NCBI RefSeq assembly: GCF_000516985.1
Contig: NW_006917093.1
Location: 2,108,001 to 2,172,000, forward strand
From: Pestalotiopsis fici W106-1
Taxonomy: Eukaryota > Ascomycota > Sordariomycetes > Amphisphaeriales > Sporocadaceae
DNA length: 64,000 nucleotides
Direction: 5' to 3'
This document shows positions 10,928 to 22,520 of the stretch, piece by piece. How positions within the stretch are numbered: the stretch's first letter is position 1; each line of letters begins with the position of its first letter. The translations under genes and the position numbers were made by a program. Below the pieces are notes generated by a model. That model saw only the letters and a program-made list of their open reading frames with translations, ran no database searches and was not told the origin of the DNA.

Positions 10928-13900
10928 ATGTTGGGCAAACTATTCAATCTCACTTCGGGCAACACCGCCGCATCGTCTTCCCAGACTACTTATTCATCAG
11001 CAAACGAATCCCCCGAGTCCGTCCAGGAGGAAATTCACACCCGAAGCTTGCTGTTCCCGGATACACAGACTCTATACGGCCGCCAGGACCAGGTTTTCCC
11101 GCTATCGACCACTGCCTTCACAGCCAATGCGCCCAGCGCTTTTGACTATGATGGCGAGGTCGATCTGGATGTTCGAGATGTCCGGGTCATTGTCATGCAG
11201 GACAGCCTAGGGTCTGTCAACCCTTCGCTGCTCTATGACAGCCACCCGCCCCCGCCTGTACCTGCCACGGAAACTCGCAATTCTCCCGGGACTGCTCAGC
11301 CACAGATCTTTGTAAAGGATCTCCGCCGGAACCCGACTTCACCCAGAAAGACAAGTCTTAGCTACTCCCGGCCCATGGTCATCCAGCCAGACAGCCCGCA
11401 GCCGCGTCAGGGCGCATTTGATCGACGCTCGTCGTTCCAGACACGCACTTACACCACTGCAGAGAGCGAAGCCCAGAGGGCTCAGCGGGAGTACCGTGAG
11501 GAGCTTGCAAGTTTTACAAATTGTATCTTCTCGAATACAGAGGTCATGTCATATAAGGGTACTTCCACCAAAGTTCATATTGTGCCCAGTGATTCTCGGC
11601 CAGATGTCTCTAGCTCGTTCGCTGGGGATGGGAAAGGATCCGTGGGCAGGGCAAGTATGCGGTCAAGCAGGCTTTCCCAATCTTTCACTGCTGAGTCCGC
11701 ATCAGCGCCATTTGTGTCCAACACAGCAGGCAGGGCGGCAGACCGCAAGAAAATACTGGTCACACGTCTTTTTCCAGTCAACCTCCCTAGTGATGATCCT
11801 GAGACACCCAATGCGACCGTGACGCCTCACAGTCGCTTCTCAGAAGATGGCAGCGGGTTTCCATTCCCATATTCTCCTGATGAGAATGGAATGAAGAAAA
11901 AGAAGTCGCAACCGAAGCAGAAGCGCACTCCGATGTACGCTGTCGCTTTGGTACTTCAGCTACCATCTAATACCATGCAACAGCCACCATCGACAGGGAA
12001 GACTCCGTTCAAGGGCGCCAGCTCATATACTGAGCAGGACTCATTTCCCTCCTCCTTTAGCTCAGCAAGGCGCTCAGGGTGGACCATGGTTGGTGCTGGA
12101 TACGGCGCCGAATCAATTGACTCTACTTATAGCAATGAAGTTGAGGACAAGATGGATGCCATTACGCAACACTGGGATATCATCATGAGGACACTCACAC
12201 ACCTGCAGTCCATAGTAGCCACATCCTTGTTTCCCATGCTGAAACAAGCCGATCATAGCTCGCCGGACCCGCAGCAGCCGTCAATGTCTGCCCAGGTCGC
12301 TCGGAATCCCTCGATAAATAGTCGACGAGGGTCAAATGCATCGCAAATTCAGATGAAGCCTCCAAAGACGAATGCTAAACTCATAACCCTACCACCAAAC
12401 TGCCTGATGCAGGAACAGCTGATCAGCCGCGAAATCGACAGTGCTCGTGTGCGGATCATCACTGGACTGCGCGCCACGAGAGTCGTGACAGGCCAAGGGC
12501 GATGGGGCCCGTGGCGGGAAGAGGCTCGATGGGTCGCAAAATATGCTGGCGCAAAGGAGCAAGGTTTCTTCTTCTTCAATCTCCTCACGGGGTTTCTAGC
12601 AACTCACACCGATTGGCTTCAAGCATTAAGTCCAGTGTGGTATCGAAGGCGCCACTACCAGCAACAAAAAGCAAAGACAGAAGAAGATACTTCTCTCCCA
12701 ACACGCACCATCATTGTCTCCAACGACAAGATGGCCGCCCGTCGATTGGTCTTCTTGTTGTCTGCATTCCTCCCTGCCAACCAACAAGTGCCCATCATCC
12801 GCCCTCAGAGACAGACTTCGGCGTCCTTTTCGCATTCACCACCGTCCTATGTGATTCCGATACTCAAAGAAGAATCTTTGCGGCGAAAAATCAATCGCAA
12901 GCCTCCGGGTCAAAGGGGAGCCTCTCACCAGCGAAGCTTCAGCATCCAGTCTCACGCTACAACCAGATCGGCTTTCGGCGTTCCAGCACAGTTGGACCAT
13001 TTGAGCATGGATACCTTTCACGGAAGACGAGGTTCCGATGCCACGTTGTTCAAGCCAACAGCGCTCTCAAATCAAGGTAGTGATGCTATCACTCGGGTGA
13101 GCAGTGCTGCCACTACGAACACGGTCCTCCCAGATGCCGCTGTGCCTCATTTTACAAGCATCCACAGGTCAAACACCCGACGCTCTCATAGACCGGGCAG
13201 CAGTGGGAGTGTTGCTGCGGATGATTTAAAAAGGACACTTAGGAGAGGCGACGGCGCGAGCCAAGGAAGCAACACCAGCGGAGATTCCCACCGGCGCAGC
13301 TCCAATTGGGGCAGTGTCATTAGTGGTCTTTGGAGTGTTCGTCGACGAGAGTCGAGTTCTGGCACAACTCCCACACTTGACCTATCGCCGCGTGACAACG
13401 TACTGGGCTCACCGTCGAAACCCACAGAACGGAGAGACAAGCTCGCTGTGAAGGCAAATGACGGCGTTGCAGTTGATACCCCAATGAAGGAAGAGTTCGA
13501 TAGCCCCATAAACCCTACATTTGGCATTACAGGCCAGGCCGACACGCCGCGTACATTGGAACGGAAAGGATTCCCTGAGCTCGACGAAGCTGCGAAAAGA
13601 GTTCCGGATCCATCAGGCGCTTTTGAGAGCCCCGTCAAGACCTCCATTAGCGCAGATGACGGTGTCATAGATGTTGATATCCAGTTCCCCGACTACCTGA
13701 CATCGTTGGAGTCAGCTATCAGCTCGCCATCGAGCAGTGGATACCTTTCGACCCCTGGCTTTGGTACAGGCATCGACAGCTTTGAGCAATTTTCAAGGGT
13801 TGCTGTTGACGGAGAAGCACCGCTTAATGTCGCTGGCTGGCTTCAACAATTCCATCCGGATTTCGCTTTGCAGGCGATCCCACCACAGCCAGACTTGCTT

Positions 13901-14584
13901 GAAAGAGTCAAGGAATCCCTCAAAGCAGAGCCCACTCCATCGTTTCCGTTTCACCAGCTTCCAGTCGAATGGGCCGCCGAACAATGGGTCGATGTGAGCA
14001 GTGCTATCGTGGCTGACACCACAACATTCACGATAAAGCGCATCCGATTTCGACGTTTTGTTAAGCCAAAACACCCTGCAGAAAGGGGAGGACAGCTTTC
14101 GAGCTCAACGAATCCGTATAGCGCATCCCTAGTGACCCCAGCTCTTTCTCCTTATGAACAGCCATTGAAGGAAAAGTTCGAAGAAGAGGTGCTCTTTACA
14201 TGGGATGAGTCCTTGATTGAAGCTGTGGAAAAGGTCATTGCCCACGTGGTGCCCAACAGCCAAGAGAGTTCAACGACAAACTCGTCGCGGTCTGTGAGTA
14301 AGAGGCGGGAAAGAAGCGATAGTGACGCTTCTGAGCCAGAGCTACACACAGCAGCGCCAGCGCCGAGTCAGCCCGAATCTCAAGAAGTACATCGTGCTGA
14401 ATGCAAGACTGTTGTGCTTTCCGCGCTGGAAAACATTGTTCAAGCAGTGGTTGATGAGCGCGATAAGGAGGGTGAGTCATCCAAAATGAAGGTGACTTAT
14501 GACACGAAGAAGGATAAGGAAAGCGTTTTGAGAAGAGCGATCAGGACGTGGTTGGAAACTGTTGAACTGGGAGAAGGAGCCTGA
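10928..14584 (+). CDS. Folliculin-interacting protein (Lst4/FNIP family)
   Basis: Uninterrupted frame of 1,218 codons. Lst4/FNIP proteins pair with Lst7/folliculin to act on Rag GTPases at the vacuole or lysosome and promote TORC1 signalling by amino acids. Evidence: a conserved N-terminus with LLFPDTQTLYG and DVRDVRVIVMQDS; a longin/DENN-like part (PMYAVALVLQLP, then the helix after ITQHWDIIMRTLTHL); a conserved middle with RWGPWREEARWVAKYA, FFFFNLLTGFLATHTDWL, and ARRLVFLLSAFLP; and a conserved C-terminal FALQAIPPQPDLLERVKESL. Ser-rich disordered linkers separate these blocks, as usual in the family. The frame continues upstream without ATG; the first in-frame ATG, opening MLGKLF, is used. 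It converges with the tyrosinase. Family assignment is by motif recall. Confidence 0.8.
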   Translation: MLGKLFNLTSGNTAASSSQTTYSSANESPESVQEEIHTRSLLFPDTQTLYGRQDQVFPLSTTAFTANAPSAFDYDGEVDLDVRDVRVIVMQDSLGSVNPSLLYDSHPPPPVPATETRNSPGTAQPQIFVKDLRRNPTSPRKTSLSYSRPMVIQPDSPQPRQGAFDRRSSFQTRTYTTAESEAQRAQREYREELASFTNCIFSNTEVMSYKGTSTKVHIVPSDSRPDVSSSFAGDGKGSVGRASMRSSRLSQSFTAESASAPFVSNTAGRAADRKKILVTRLFPVNLPSDDPETPNATVTPHSRFSEDGSGFPFPYSPDENGMKKKKSQPKQKRTPMYAVALVLQLPSNTMQQPPSTGKTPFKGASSYTEQDSFPSSFSSARRSGWTMVGAGYGAESIDSTYSNEVEDKMDAITQHWDIIMRTLTHLQSIVATSLFPMLKQADHSSPDPQQPSMSAQVARNPSINSRRGSNASQIQMKPPKTNAKLITLPPNCLMQEQLISREIDSARVRIITGLRATRVVTGQGRWGPWREEARWVAKYAGAKEQGFFFFNLLTGFLATHTDWLQALSPVWYRRRHYQQQKAKTEEDTSLPTRTIIVSNDKMAARRLVFLLSAFLPANQQVPIIRPQRQTSASFSHSPPSYVIPILKEESLRRKINRKPPGQRGASHQRSFSIQSHATTRSAFGVPAQLDHLSMDTFHGRRGSDATLFKPTALSNQGSDAITRVSSAATTNTVLPDAAVPHFTSIHRSNTRRSHRPGSSGSVAADDLKRTLRRGDGASQGSNTSGDSHRRSSNWGSVISGLWSVRRRESSSGTTPTLDLSPRDNVLGSPSKPTERRDKLAVKANDGVAVDTPMKEEFDSPINPTFGITGQADTPRTLERKGFPELDEAAKRVPDPSGAFESPVKTSISADDGVIDVDIQFPDYLTSLESAISSPSSSGYLSTPGFGTGIDSFEQFSRVAVDGEAPLNVAGWLQQFHPDFALQAIPPQPDLLERVKESLKAEPTPSFPFHQLPVEWAAEQWVDVSSAIVADTTTFTIKRIRFRRFVKPKHPAERGGQLSSSTNPYSASLVTPALSPYEQPLKEKFEEEVLFTWDESLIEAVEKVIAHVVPNSQESSTTNSSRSVSKRRERSDSDASEPELHTAAPAPSQPESQEVHRAECKTVVLSALENIVQAVVDERDKEGESSKMKVTYDTKKDKESVLRRAIRTWLETVELGEGA

Positions 14585-14898
14585 TGAGACTGGCAACGGA
14601 CGAGCTGTGGCCAAAGAGCGGTGCTTGGTGCTTGCTGATTGATACCCACAAGCCGTGCAATTTCCCCCACGAATATTCGGCTTCATCGGAAGCGATGAAG
14701 CATGTTGCGTTGTTACACGTTACGAAGAGCTAGACACGTTGAGATACCCTATGAGCAATTTGATTTTAAGCTACACTGTTGAATTTTCAGTCTTTCAGCT
14801 CAATGATTTGCATGTGTGATGTCAGCTCATTCAGTAGCAGCACTGCCATTGACTTGAGTTTTCATTCCCTTGCATCCTTGGTAGCGGTCACTTCACGC
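14585..14898. other. Convergent 3' intergenic region
   Basis: Shared 3' flank of the FNIP-like gene (+) and the tyrosinase (-). No gene seen. Confidence 0.6.
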
Positions 14899-16215
14899 TT
14901 AGTAGCCTAGTGTGTAATTGAATCCTCCATCGTCGACGTATTCGGCGCAGATGGTATCGGCGTTCAAATCCATGACGTCTCCAACAGTCACGTTTGCCCG
15001 GAGGTCGTGGGTGTAGAGGACGTGGCCGAGCGTGGTTGTGTTGCTGTCTCCGTCGCCACTGTAGTCGGTAGTAAACTTGTTTGGCTGGGACAATCCAAGG
15101 TAGGAGACCATGATGTCCAGCTCCATGTTTCTGCCGCCCATATCATAGAGGCGGTTTTCCTTGTCTTGTAGCTGCCACTTCCACCATGCGCGGTCGAGCC
15201 AGGCGTGGTGTAGGAAGAAGAGAGGGTCTCCGGAAGATGTCACGGCGTTGGCCATCTAGAAGGAGAAGTTAAAACACAAGAGATTAGTTGTAATTCATAG
15301 ATTTACCGTCCGGGTCGCCCCGCCAACTGTACTGGGGAATATTTACCAGTCCTTCTGTTCCGCCGACACCAATGTGTCCGAGACCGTGAATGTTGTTGCT
15401 GCTGCACTCCCAGTAAGTGGTATAATTGCTATAATCCTTGCACAGATCCCAATTGTCAGGGCCTTGGATATTGTTAGTAACTGGACTATTCGTACACGGT
15501 CCTGAACTCGAGCCGACGAAAAGGATTCCCCATCCCCCCTCGAAGGGACATACCTAGGTCGAACCGAGTCTGGTTGAATTGTCGCGACAGGCAGTCGTGA
15601 GCAAAGTTGCTCGTCATATTCATGACCAAGGTGATGTTGGCAAACGGGCCGTCGGAGATGCAGTACTTGTTGTTGGGATCGCCATCACCGCCAAAACCCA
15701 TGACGGGGTCGAAGATGGCAGACTCGTTGAGGGGGGCAGTTGCCTGGTCCTTGAGCTCGTCCCCTATTTTCAATGGATTTGGTAAGTTATGTGTACTCCT
15801 GATAGTTGATACAATATGAAGGCCGAGTGTGGAAGAAATACTTACAGTAAGGGAGAGCACCAGTGTAGTTGCAATACTCTTGCAGGTCGAGCTCAAGCAC
15901 CTTGATGTACCAGCGATGCCACGCCAGGAACTGGCCCGAGTCGTGAATATAGTTGGCCATGCTAATGTGGACGTAGCTGAACTCGTCCCATCGGTTCTGC
16001 GCGTTCCAAATTGTGCCTGTCCGGGGCGGAATTTCCATCAAGCACTTGTTGGCGCGAAGAAACTCTGATCGCTCGTCGTCGTTCAGGACATTCCACGACT
16101 TTCTTTGGTTCAACAAAGTACAAGTGCCATTACGCTTGGCCAGGGCGTTTGCGTTTACCACGGCCAGCAGTCCTACCAGTACGGGCGCGAGTCGTGAAAA
16201 TCGTAGTGATACCAT
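14899..16215 (-). CDS. Secreted short tyrosinase (type 3 copper oxidase)
   Basis: Predicted to oxidise phenols or catechols to quinones using a dinuclear copper centre. Exons on the minus strand: 16215-15846, 15763-15554, 15462-15347, 15255-14899, giving 350 aa. Residues 1-24 form a signal peptide. CuA ligands are H83, H91 and H100 (LAWHRWYI); CuB is H219, H223 (HGLGH) and the FFLHH motif at 248-249, followed by DRAWWKWQ. PYWDE after the first intron is typical. N-glycosylation sites are frequent, fitting secretion. The protein stops soon after the catalytic core, so it lacks the long C-terminal lid of fungal melanin tyrosinases. The Cys two residues before the middle CuA His, thioether-linked in classical fungal tyrosinases, is absent (NYIH). 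Catechol or o-aminophenol oxidase are alternatives. Confidence 0.9.
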
Positions 16216-17136
16216 GATGTCGAACTCGATATCAATGATCTGCTGGAGAATGGCGGGAGATCGTTGGAATGGTGGACATCTTTCCCCCAAGAGGAAATGT
16301 TCATCCTTTTTATATCGTGCTCCATGCCTGCTGGCCCAGATCCGGTCCATATGCGTATGTCAAGGGTGGCTTGGGGGTCTTGCTGTTTATCATCATCATC
16401 GGGTAGGACGATTACGAATGGGCGGTGGGTCAACGCGGGCGGCTGTGGAGGGAATATTCAAAAGGTACGAGGCGAAGCCGTTGCTATTCTATCTTCTCTC
16501 CAGGAACGATCGGCTCCAGGAGCGGCATTGGTTGTGTTAGTCTGCTCTGCAGCAGCCTTATGAGAGTTTTGAACGAGTAATACAACCTATATCCTTGGTG
16601 GTTGCCCCAGACTAGGCAATGAATAGTGGATAGCCCACGCCGCGTAAATTTCCATATTCGGCGCTGGCGCGGATGGGTAATCGAGGACGTTTAGCTCTGT
16701 CAGCATTCTATACTCTACAGTCTGGTACTATTTAGCTACCGTGCTCCGGGGTGACGCGTCCCCGATGCTCAACGCCGACATGTACTCCACGCGGATCCGG
16801 GCAAACCGCGCTTATACATGGATTATATTTAGTATTGCAACTCCAAGGCCTTGTTCATCGCAATTCCGAGTACCTTTCACTTTATACAGCCCCTGGTTGG
16901 CAACTCGTGCACTTAAACGAGCTGACCCGCCCAGGAACCATTATTTGGTCGAGGCTCATGGCAAGCCCAGACATTAAAACTTCGGGTTCCCTCCTTTATT
17001 TGGGAAACTCCTGTCTGTATGAATCTCTTAGCCGCTACAGCTGCTATATGTATGGCCGATCGCGAATTACAGCCACGTATTCCCACGTATAATGGAGTCA
17101 TTAGCCACCGAGTGACGATTGCCTCTGCCTCCTTGG
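16216..17136. other. Intergenic: tyrosinase promoter and 3' flank of the DUF7708 gene
   Basis: No convincing frame; apart from the TATA-like box at 16305-16314 nothing stands out. Confidence 0.6.
16305..16314 (-). promoter_or_regulatory. TATA-like box of the tyrosinase gene
   Basis: Reads TATAAAAAGG on the minus strand, about 90 nt before the start codon at 16215. Confidence 0.5.
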
Positions 17137-18887
17137 TTATCGTCTCCTGCGCCGTTTTATTTGCATACGCCTCAGGGAGCTAGCACCTGGCTTTCTCTTC
17201 CCACCTTCACTGCCATCAATGCGCGCTACTGACCACAAGCTGCGGTCCCAAGTCCTCCGGACGTAGTCCCCATCGATTGCAGACTGCTCAAGAATTATTT
17301 TGATCGTCGTAGAAGACACGGTACGCGTCAAGTCCTCCAGAAACCTGACCGTTGCCAATCCATCGTTGCCCAATGCGTTTCTGATAACGGTTACATCTAG
17401 CGCAATGTAGAGCACGGGTAGGCCTCTGACGACACGATTCAGAATCTGTAGCCAGTCACGCTCATCCACGGCCTCGAGGAAAGAAGCCGCCGTCGGCGGG
17501 AAGGGATCGTTCTTTAGGATTTCCGTGTTGATTTGCAGGCACTGCCGAACAAGCACCTTGAGAACGTCGATGCAGCTAAGTGGCTTTTCCCAATGGCGCT
17601 CGAACCGCATTGCCCATACAATATTACGCTTCTCTTCCTGGATCAACTTGATCGAGTCTACCATGAAGTCTTGCGATGCCTGGGCGCTCCTGGCCAAGGT
17701 AAAGATAATGGAGCTGTCGGGTCCCTTGCTCCATTCTTCAAATTGCCTAATTGTCGGAGCTGGTAAGTAGTATCGCTGTCTTCTTCTGTCACGAATCGAG
17801 CGGCAGAAGTTCATGGACTGTCCCGAGGCCGGCAGACTCGCCATCATTGGGAGCGACAGGATTTGGTTATGCTCCATTCTTCGAATCACACCCATGGATG
17901 AAGAGTAGTCTGCTTGCAGCTGGGTCTGCATGGAATACATTTCTTGGGTCATGTCAGATGATGCTTTCACATGGAAGAAATCACAGTGTACTTACGCTGC
18001 ATCATGATTGACATTCTTTCGAACTGAAGCCTGTTGCTGGCAAGCTCTTGGTACATCTGGTCTGTCTTGAGCGAAAGTGCACGGATATCTGCCTGGGACG
18101 ACATCATAACAAGCTCCACGATACGGTTGGACGCAGATTTGATGTCCTGTACGTAGTCACGGAAACCAAGTTCCCACGGTCGAGATATAGCCGTCCAAGC
18201 TCGTCCAAATCTGCTCTTGGCGTACCATGCCACGGCGTGTTTGAGGAACTCCAAAATGTTGACATATAGCTCCGAGACAGATTTGATCAGGCGTTCCGAT
18301 GTATATAGACTGAGACGAATTTCAACATTTTCGAGAATATTTCCAATCTGGGCACATGTTTTGGCCAATTGCTTTACCTGTTCCTCATGGCTACATATAG
18401 CCTTTTATCATATCAGAACATATTTCTTCTAAAATGTTGACTGCCGGTTTTTACTCACGCCAAAAAGGAGTTTGAATGTCCCCCAAACCAGAGAGACGTA
18501 CTCCGGATGGTGCTGGACAAGCACATCGAGTACTGTGCCGTAGTAACCAACCTTTTCCGACACCCGTACCAGCCACTTATAAGCCTTGGAGCCTCTTTTA
18601 GCCTTGTAATGCTTTTCAGCACCGTGCACGACACTGAGAACTTCCGAGATTGAGTGACTGTGCTCCACGAGTTGTCTTGCTACATTGTCTGTTCCTAAGT
18701 GGTCCAAAAAGTAGATCTTGGCTGACTCATATGCCTGCTTTGAAGGCTCCAAATAGTCACTACAGAGAGGTTTCAGAAAAAAGCGACCACGAAGACTTCG
18801 CCAAGGGCTCAATAACAGAGAATACTGAGAAACCTACGTGGTTGATCCTAAAGACGGATCTTGCCCGTTACCTGACTTGGCTGACAT
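17137..18887 (-). CDS. DUF7708-domain protein (NLR-like N-terminal region), function unknown
   Basis: Proposed exons: 18887-18877, 18759-18459, 18383-17996, 17963-17137, giving 508 aa in frame. The first exon (MSAN, donor GTCAGG) is the weakest part, because the main frame has no earlier ATG. A region with HPEYVSLVWGTFKLLFG, then EQVKQLAKTCAQIGNILENVEIRL and AVAWYAKSRFGRAWTAI, matches the helical DUF7708 region that often precedes NACHT or ankyrin domains in fungal NLR-like proteins. Here no NACHT Walker motif follows; the rest is helical with a basic tail (RRMQIKRRRRR). It may be a stand-alone signalling or adaptor protein, or a truncated NLR. It is divergent from the AAA ATPase. Function is not known. 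Confidence 0.7.
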
Positions 18888-19341
18888 GCCAACGGTTTGA
18901 GATTCTTCGAATCAACCGCGATCTCGGATGAGTAAAGCAAATCTTGAGAGGGGCACAGGCTTAAAAAGAAAATAATGTTTGCCAAATTCCCAGCACTACC
19001 GGGCAATTTGCAAGATGTGCAGTACTCCGCGAGGCTGTGCCTAGTTTTCCTGGCTGTGTAATGCAAAGTAACACGCCACTGACGCGCAGCAGCCAATCAT
19101 TATGTGTTTGATGCGACCTGGACTGTCCAAGCCCCTCCAATATCTGCAATCTGTGAGAGAATGAAGTCGACGCCCGACCAAGCGGGAAGAGCGTCAATTC
19201 TTCCTTCACGATCAATTCGATAAGGTGACGTGACTGCGGTATAGATTACTGGCTTTGACCTTGACCTTGACCTCGACATCTCACTTATCTCCATTCTCCC
19301 CCTACCCTTTTCCTTCTGTGCTTTCTGTCGTTCACGCGCAA
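18888..19341. promoter_or_regulatory. Divergent promoter between DUF7708 protein and AAA ATPase genes
   Basis: 454 bp separate the two proposed start codons. It holds a CRE-like TGACGTGA near 19226 and three tandem TTGACC hexamers at about 19255-19272. Shared control is inferred from layout. Confidence 0.4.
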
Positions 19342-22300
19342 ATGAGACAAGTAGTACCGGGTTTGCCTCGAGCAAAAACCTTTAAACGACAGCCTGCTGC
19401 CCTGTCACGTACAAAAAGCGAACTCGTCCATTCAACAATATCCAAAGACTTCTCCCAAGGAAAATCTGTGATGGAATCTGCAGCTTTAGCAAGTTTCGCG
19501 AAGGCGACAAATTTAGCCACCTCTGCAACTTCAGAAGCCAAAAGCTCTGGTTGGGAAGACACCGAACGAGAACACAATATCAATTCATTGCAACGGCTTG
19601 CCACACCTGAAGAGCATCAAGAGAAGAGGCAGGATATCAGCTGGACAACGGACCCCACGTTCGGAAAGCGGCGCCTAGAGCCTGAGGCGTCGCCGGCGTC
19701 GCCGGAGTCGCCGGAGTCGCTCGCGGAACTGCCTCCTGCAATAGAACCCGCAGCCAAGCGACCTAAGAATGGGCATGAGATCGAGGTTGATGCTGTACTG
19801 CCGCCTTCGCCCGTCGTACCGGTTGTCACCCTGTCCACGTCAGACACTCCTTCCGTCCAGGTAAGGCTCCATATCCTCGGGTAGGGGCTTCCACGTTATG
19901 GCTGTGGAAGTCATGATGGCAACATCTGATCAGTCTCCGAGCCAGGCTGACTCGAATAAAGCTCCACGATTTGTCTCCATCACACCAAATCAGACCTCAT
20001 GCCCCAGAGAAACAACTAGATCGCATGAGCTCCAATACTTCTGAGAGGGCTGGCACTTCATCCGATCTAACAGGACAGCAATCCATCGACTTTCGAATTG
20101 TGCATGAAGTTATTTGCTATGATAAATTCCACCGAGATGAAACGCTGTTCGCAACGTCGCCTACTTGGGAATCCTCACGCGAATCCTCTGGTAGTCACGG
20201 CTGGAAAGCACATCTCACCTTCACCCAAACGATTCGCAACATAGCTGCGTTCATGAAAGAATCTCAAGATATTTCATTCCTGGTCTTCAGATACTATCGG
20301 TGCAGCGACTCAAACAGATGGGGTCGTCATCACACTAAGACTACATCAGACACTGGCGTTAGATATGATGAGACTATTGCTATCGTCTCGCCCTCCTTAC
20401 AGGCAATATTCGATGACGTGAGCCGGTGTGTGCCAGATAAAGGGAGCGCAGAGAAAGACGGTCCCAAAAATTATTCGGCGGATTTCTTTTACCACCACAG
20501 GGCGGCATTAAATGATCGGCACTCGCAGCTTGAAAGTATGCCAAGATCAGAGCTGACTGCAATTTTAGGCTATGTACAAGCAACATACGGTACTAGGTTT
20601 GGAGAACTTGATATGTCAATCGCCCAAGGATTCATCCAGGCAGACGATCTTGCAGCAATTTTCTGCCCGAATCAAGTCGTCATATCCAGAAAGGGTGTAA
20701 CACTCGAGGCTTTCGTTCTCAGAACATGGCCATGGAAGCGCGACACCGGTGTCTTACTCGAGTGTTGGCAATGGGGGTTCGACGGGGGCTCTCTTCGGCG
20801 AAAAGAGGTCGATTTGGATATCACCAAGTTGTCGCAGTCGGTGATGAAAATTCGCGATCTAGAAGTCTTTCCCGCGAGTTTCGCGTCAGAAACGGAAATT
20901 GAATACCTGCAGTCACGTGGTGTCAAGATTTGGAACATGAGATATCCAAGCTTCGTGGCGTATGAGGGATGGGACGGTCAAAAAGATTATTTCTACGTAA
21001 GCTACATACCCGTTACTATCTAAACAACTTGTCAAGGCGTTAATCGTGGTGCAGGCCGCAGAGTCAAGATGGATGGTAGACTACCGCACATACAAGCAGA
21101 TGCATCCAACTGCGAAAACTTTCCATTTTACGTCCATGCCAAAGTTGCCTTTTGATCAGTGGCCGGATACACTGTCTCTTGACCTGGAAATGCCCCCGGG
21201 TGATTGCCTCCTCGCTTTTCCCGCGACGATCTCAGCATTCTCTTTCAAAAAGAAAGCCTGGAGTGCGTGTCTTTCCCACAAGCGCCATAACGTGCTCACT
21301 AATTATCGCTTATAACATTTACAGGTATTCTTCGAGTCGATCATGTTCGTCGAATCAAGTGGAATACGGAGGCATTCGACCGGCTGGTTTTGCCTGCAAA
21401 GACCAAAGATATGGTGAAGTCGCTCGTTATGGTACGCGCATCACCAAAGCATTCGAAACAGAGGAAACTATTGAACGGAATGCAGGATGATATCATCCGG
21501 GGTAAAGGCAATGGCCTGATCATGCTCTTGCACGGACCGCCGGGAACAGGCAAGACACTGACCGCAGGTATGTTGTTACTTCAACGCCGCTAGAACATCA
21601 TTGGACTAACCAGTGTGGCAGAAAGGTAAACCACAATACTTCTTGTTTCGAGAAGAGTTCATTTCCTTTATTTCTATGCTCATTGAAGGACTGATGAAAA
21701 TAGCGTCGCCGAAATCGCCAAAATGCCATTATACAGTGTGACATGTGGTGATATAGGGACAAAGCCCGAGGCTGTTGAAAAGTACCTTGGAACGGTCCTT
21801 ATGCTTGGCAAGAGATGGAATTGTATCCTTCTGTTGGACGAAGCAGATGCGTTTCTCGAGGAACGATCCATGTCCGACCTAGAAAGAAACAGCTTAGTTT
21901 CTGGTAGGGTGAATACTATGCGACAAGTACAAGTTTTATTCACTAATGAAAACAGTTTTCCTTAGGACGCTCGAATACTATGATGGCATACTCATCCTCA
22001 CTAGCAACAGAGTTGGCACGTTTGACGAAGCCTTCACCTCGCGCATCCAGGTAAGTATCCCGAGGCTACCACACATCTTGATGGAAGCTGTTATATACAC
22101 ATTTTGAAGCGCATCGGCACTTTACTTCTTTTATAGAAGATCTCCAATGAAGCAGTTAAGGGGTAAGCGCTGATTCTCGATTTTAAACAGGTGGCGCTCA
22201 CTTACGGGCCTCTTACAGCCTCATCACGGAGAAAGATCTGGCAAAACTTCCTTGACATGGTGCAAACAGATAAAGATGATGTCGATATGGATGATCTGCT

Positions 22301-22520
22301 CAGCCATTTTGATGAGTTGGTGAGGGGTTATGAGATGAACGGCCGGCAAATAAGGAACGTCTTCACGACGGCGCGGCAGTTGGCGATTTTCAAAGAAGAG
22401 ACGCTGGTCTGGGATCACCTCGAACAGGCGCTTCAAAGCGTCAGCGCATTCAACAAATATCGCCAGGGCTTGCATGGGCACACTGATGACGAGTGGGCCA
22501 GAGAGGAGAAGCTGAGGTAG
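19342..22520 (+). CDS. AAA+ ATPase with N-terminal DUF7025-type region
   Basis: Proposed exons: 19342-19860, 19962-20996, 21055-21262, 21325-21567, 21622-21625, 21704-21903, 21956-22050, 22191-22520 (877 aa). The disordered N-terminus carries ESP repeats and a basic KRP stretch. A DUF7025-like region follows (WNMRYPSFVAYEGWDG, SRWMVDYRTY), then the AAA core: Walker A GPPGTGKT at 658-665, Walker B ILLLDEADAF near 710, sensor LILTSNRVGTFDEAF, arginine-finger region SRIQVALTYG and a C-terminal lid. This is a large fungal family with unknown substrates; by homology to the Bcs1/katanin-like AAA fold it may remodel proteins. The fifth exon is only 4 nt, yet required for frame and to restore TLTAESVAE. 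The start is the first ATG of the frame. Confidence 0.85.
19687..19722 (+). repeat. 9-bp coding minisatellite
   Basis: Four near-identical units of the form GMGTCGCCG encode (A/E)SP repeats in the disordered N-terminus of the AAA protein. Copy number is likely to vary between strains. Confidence 0.7.
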
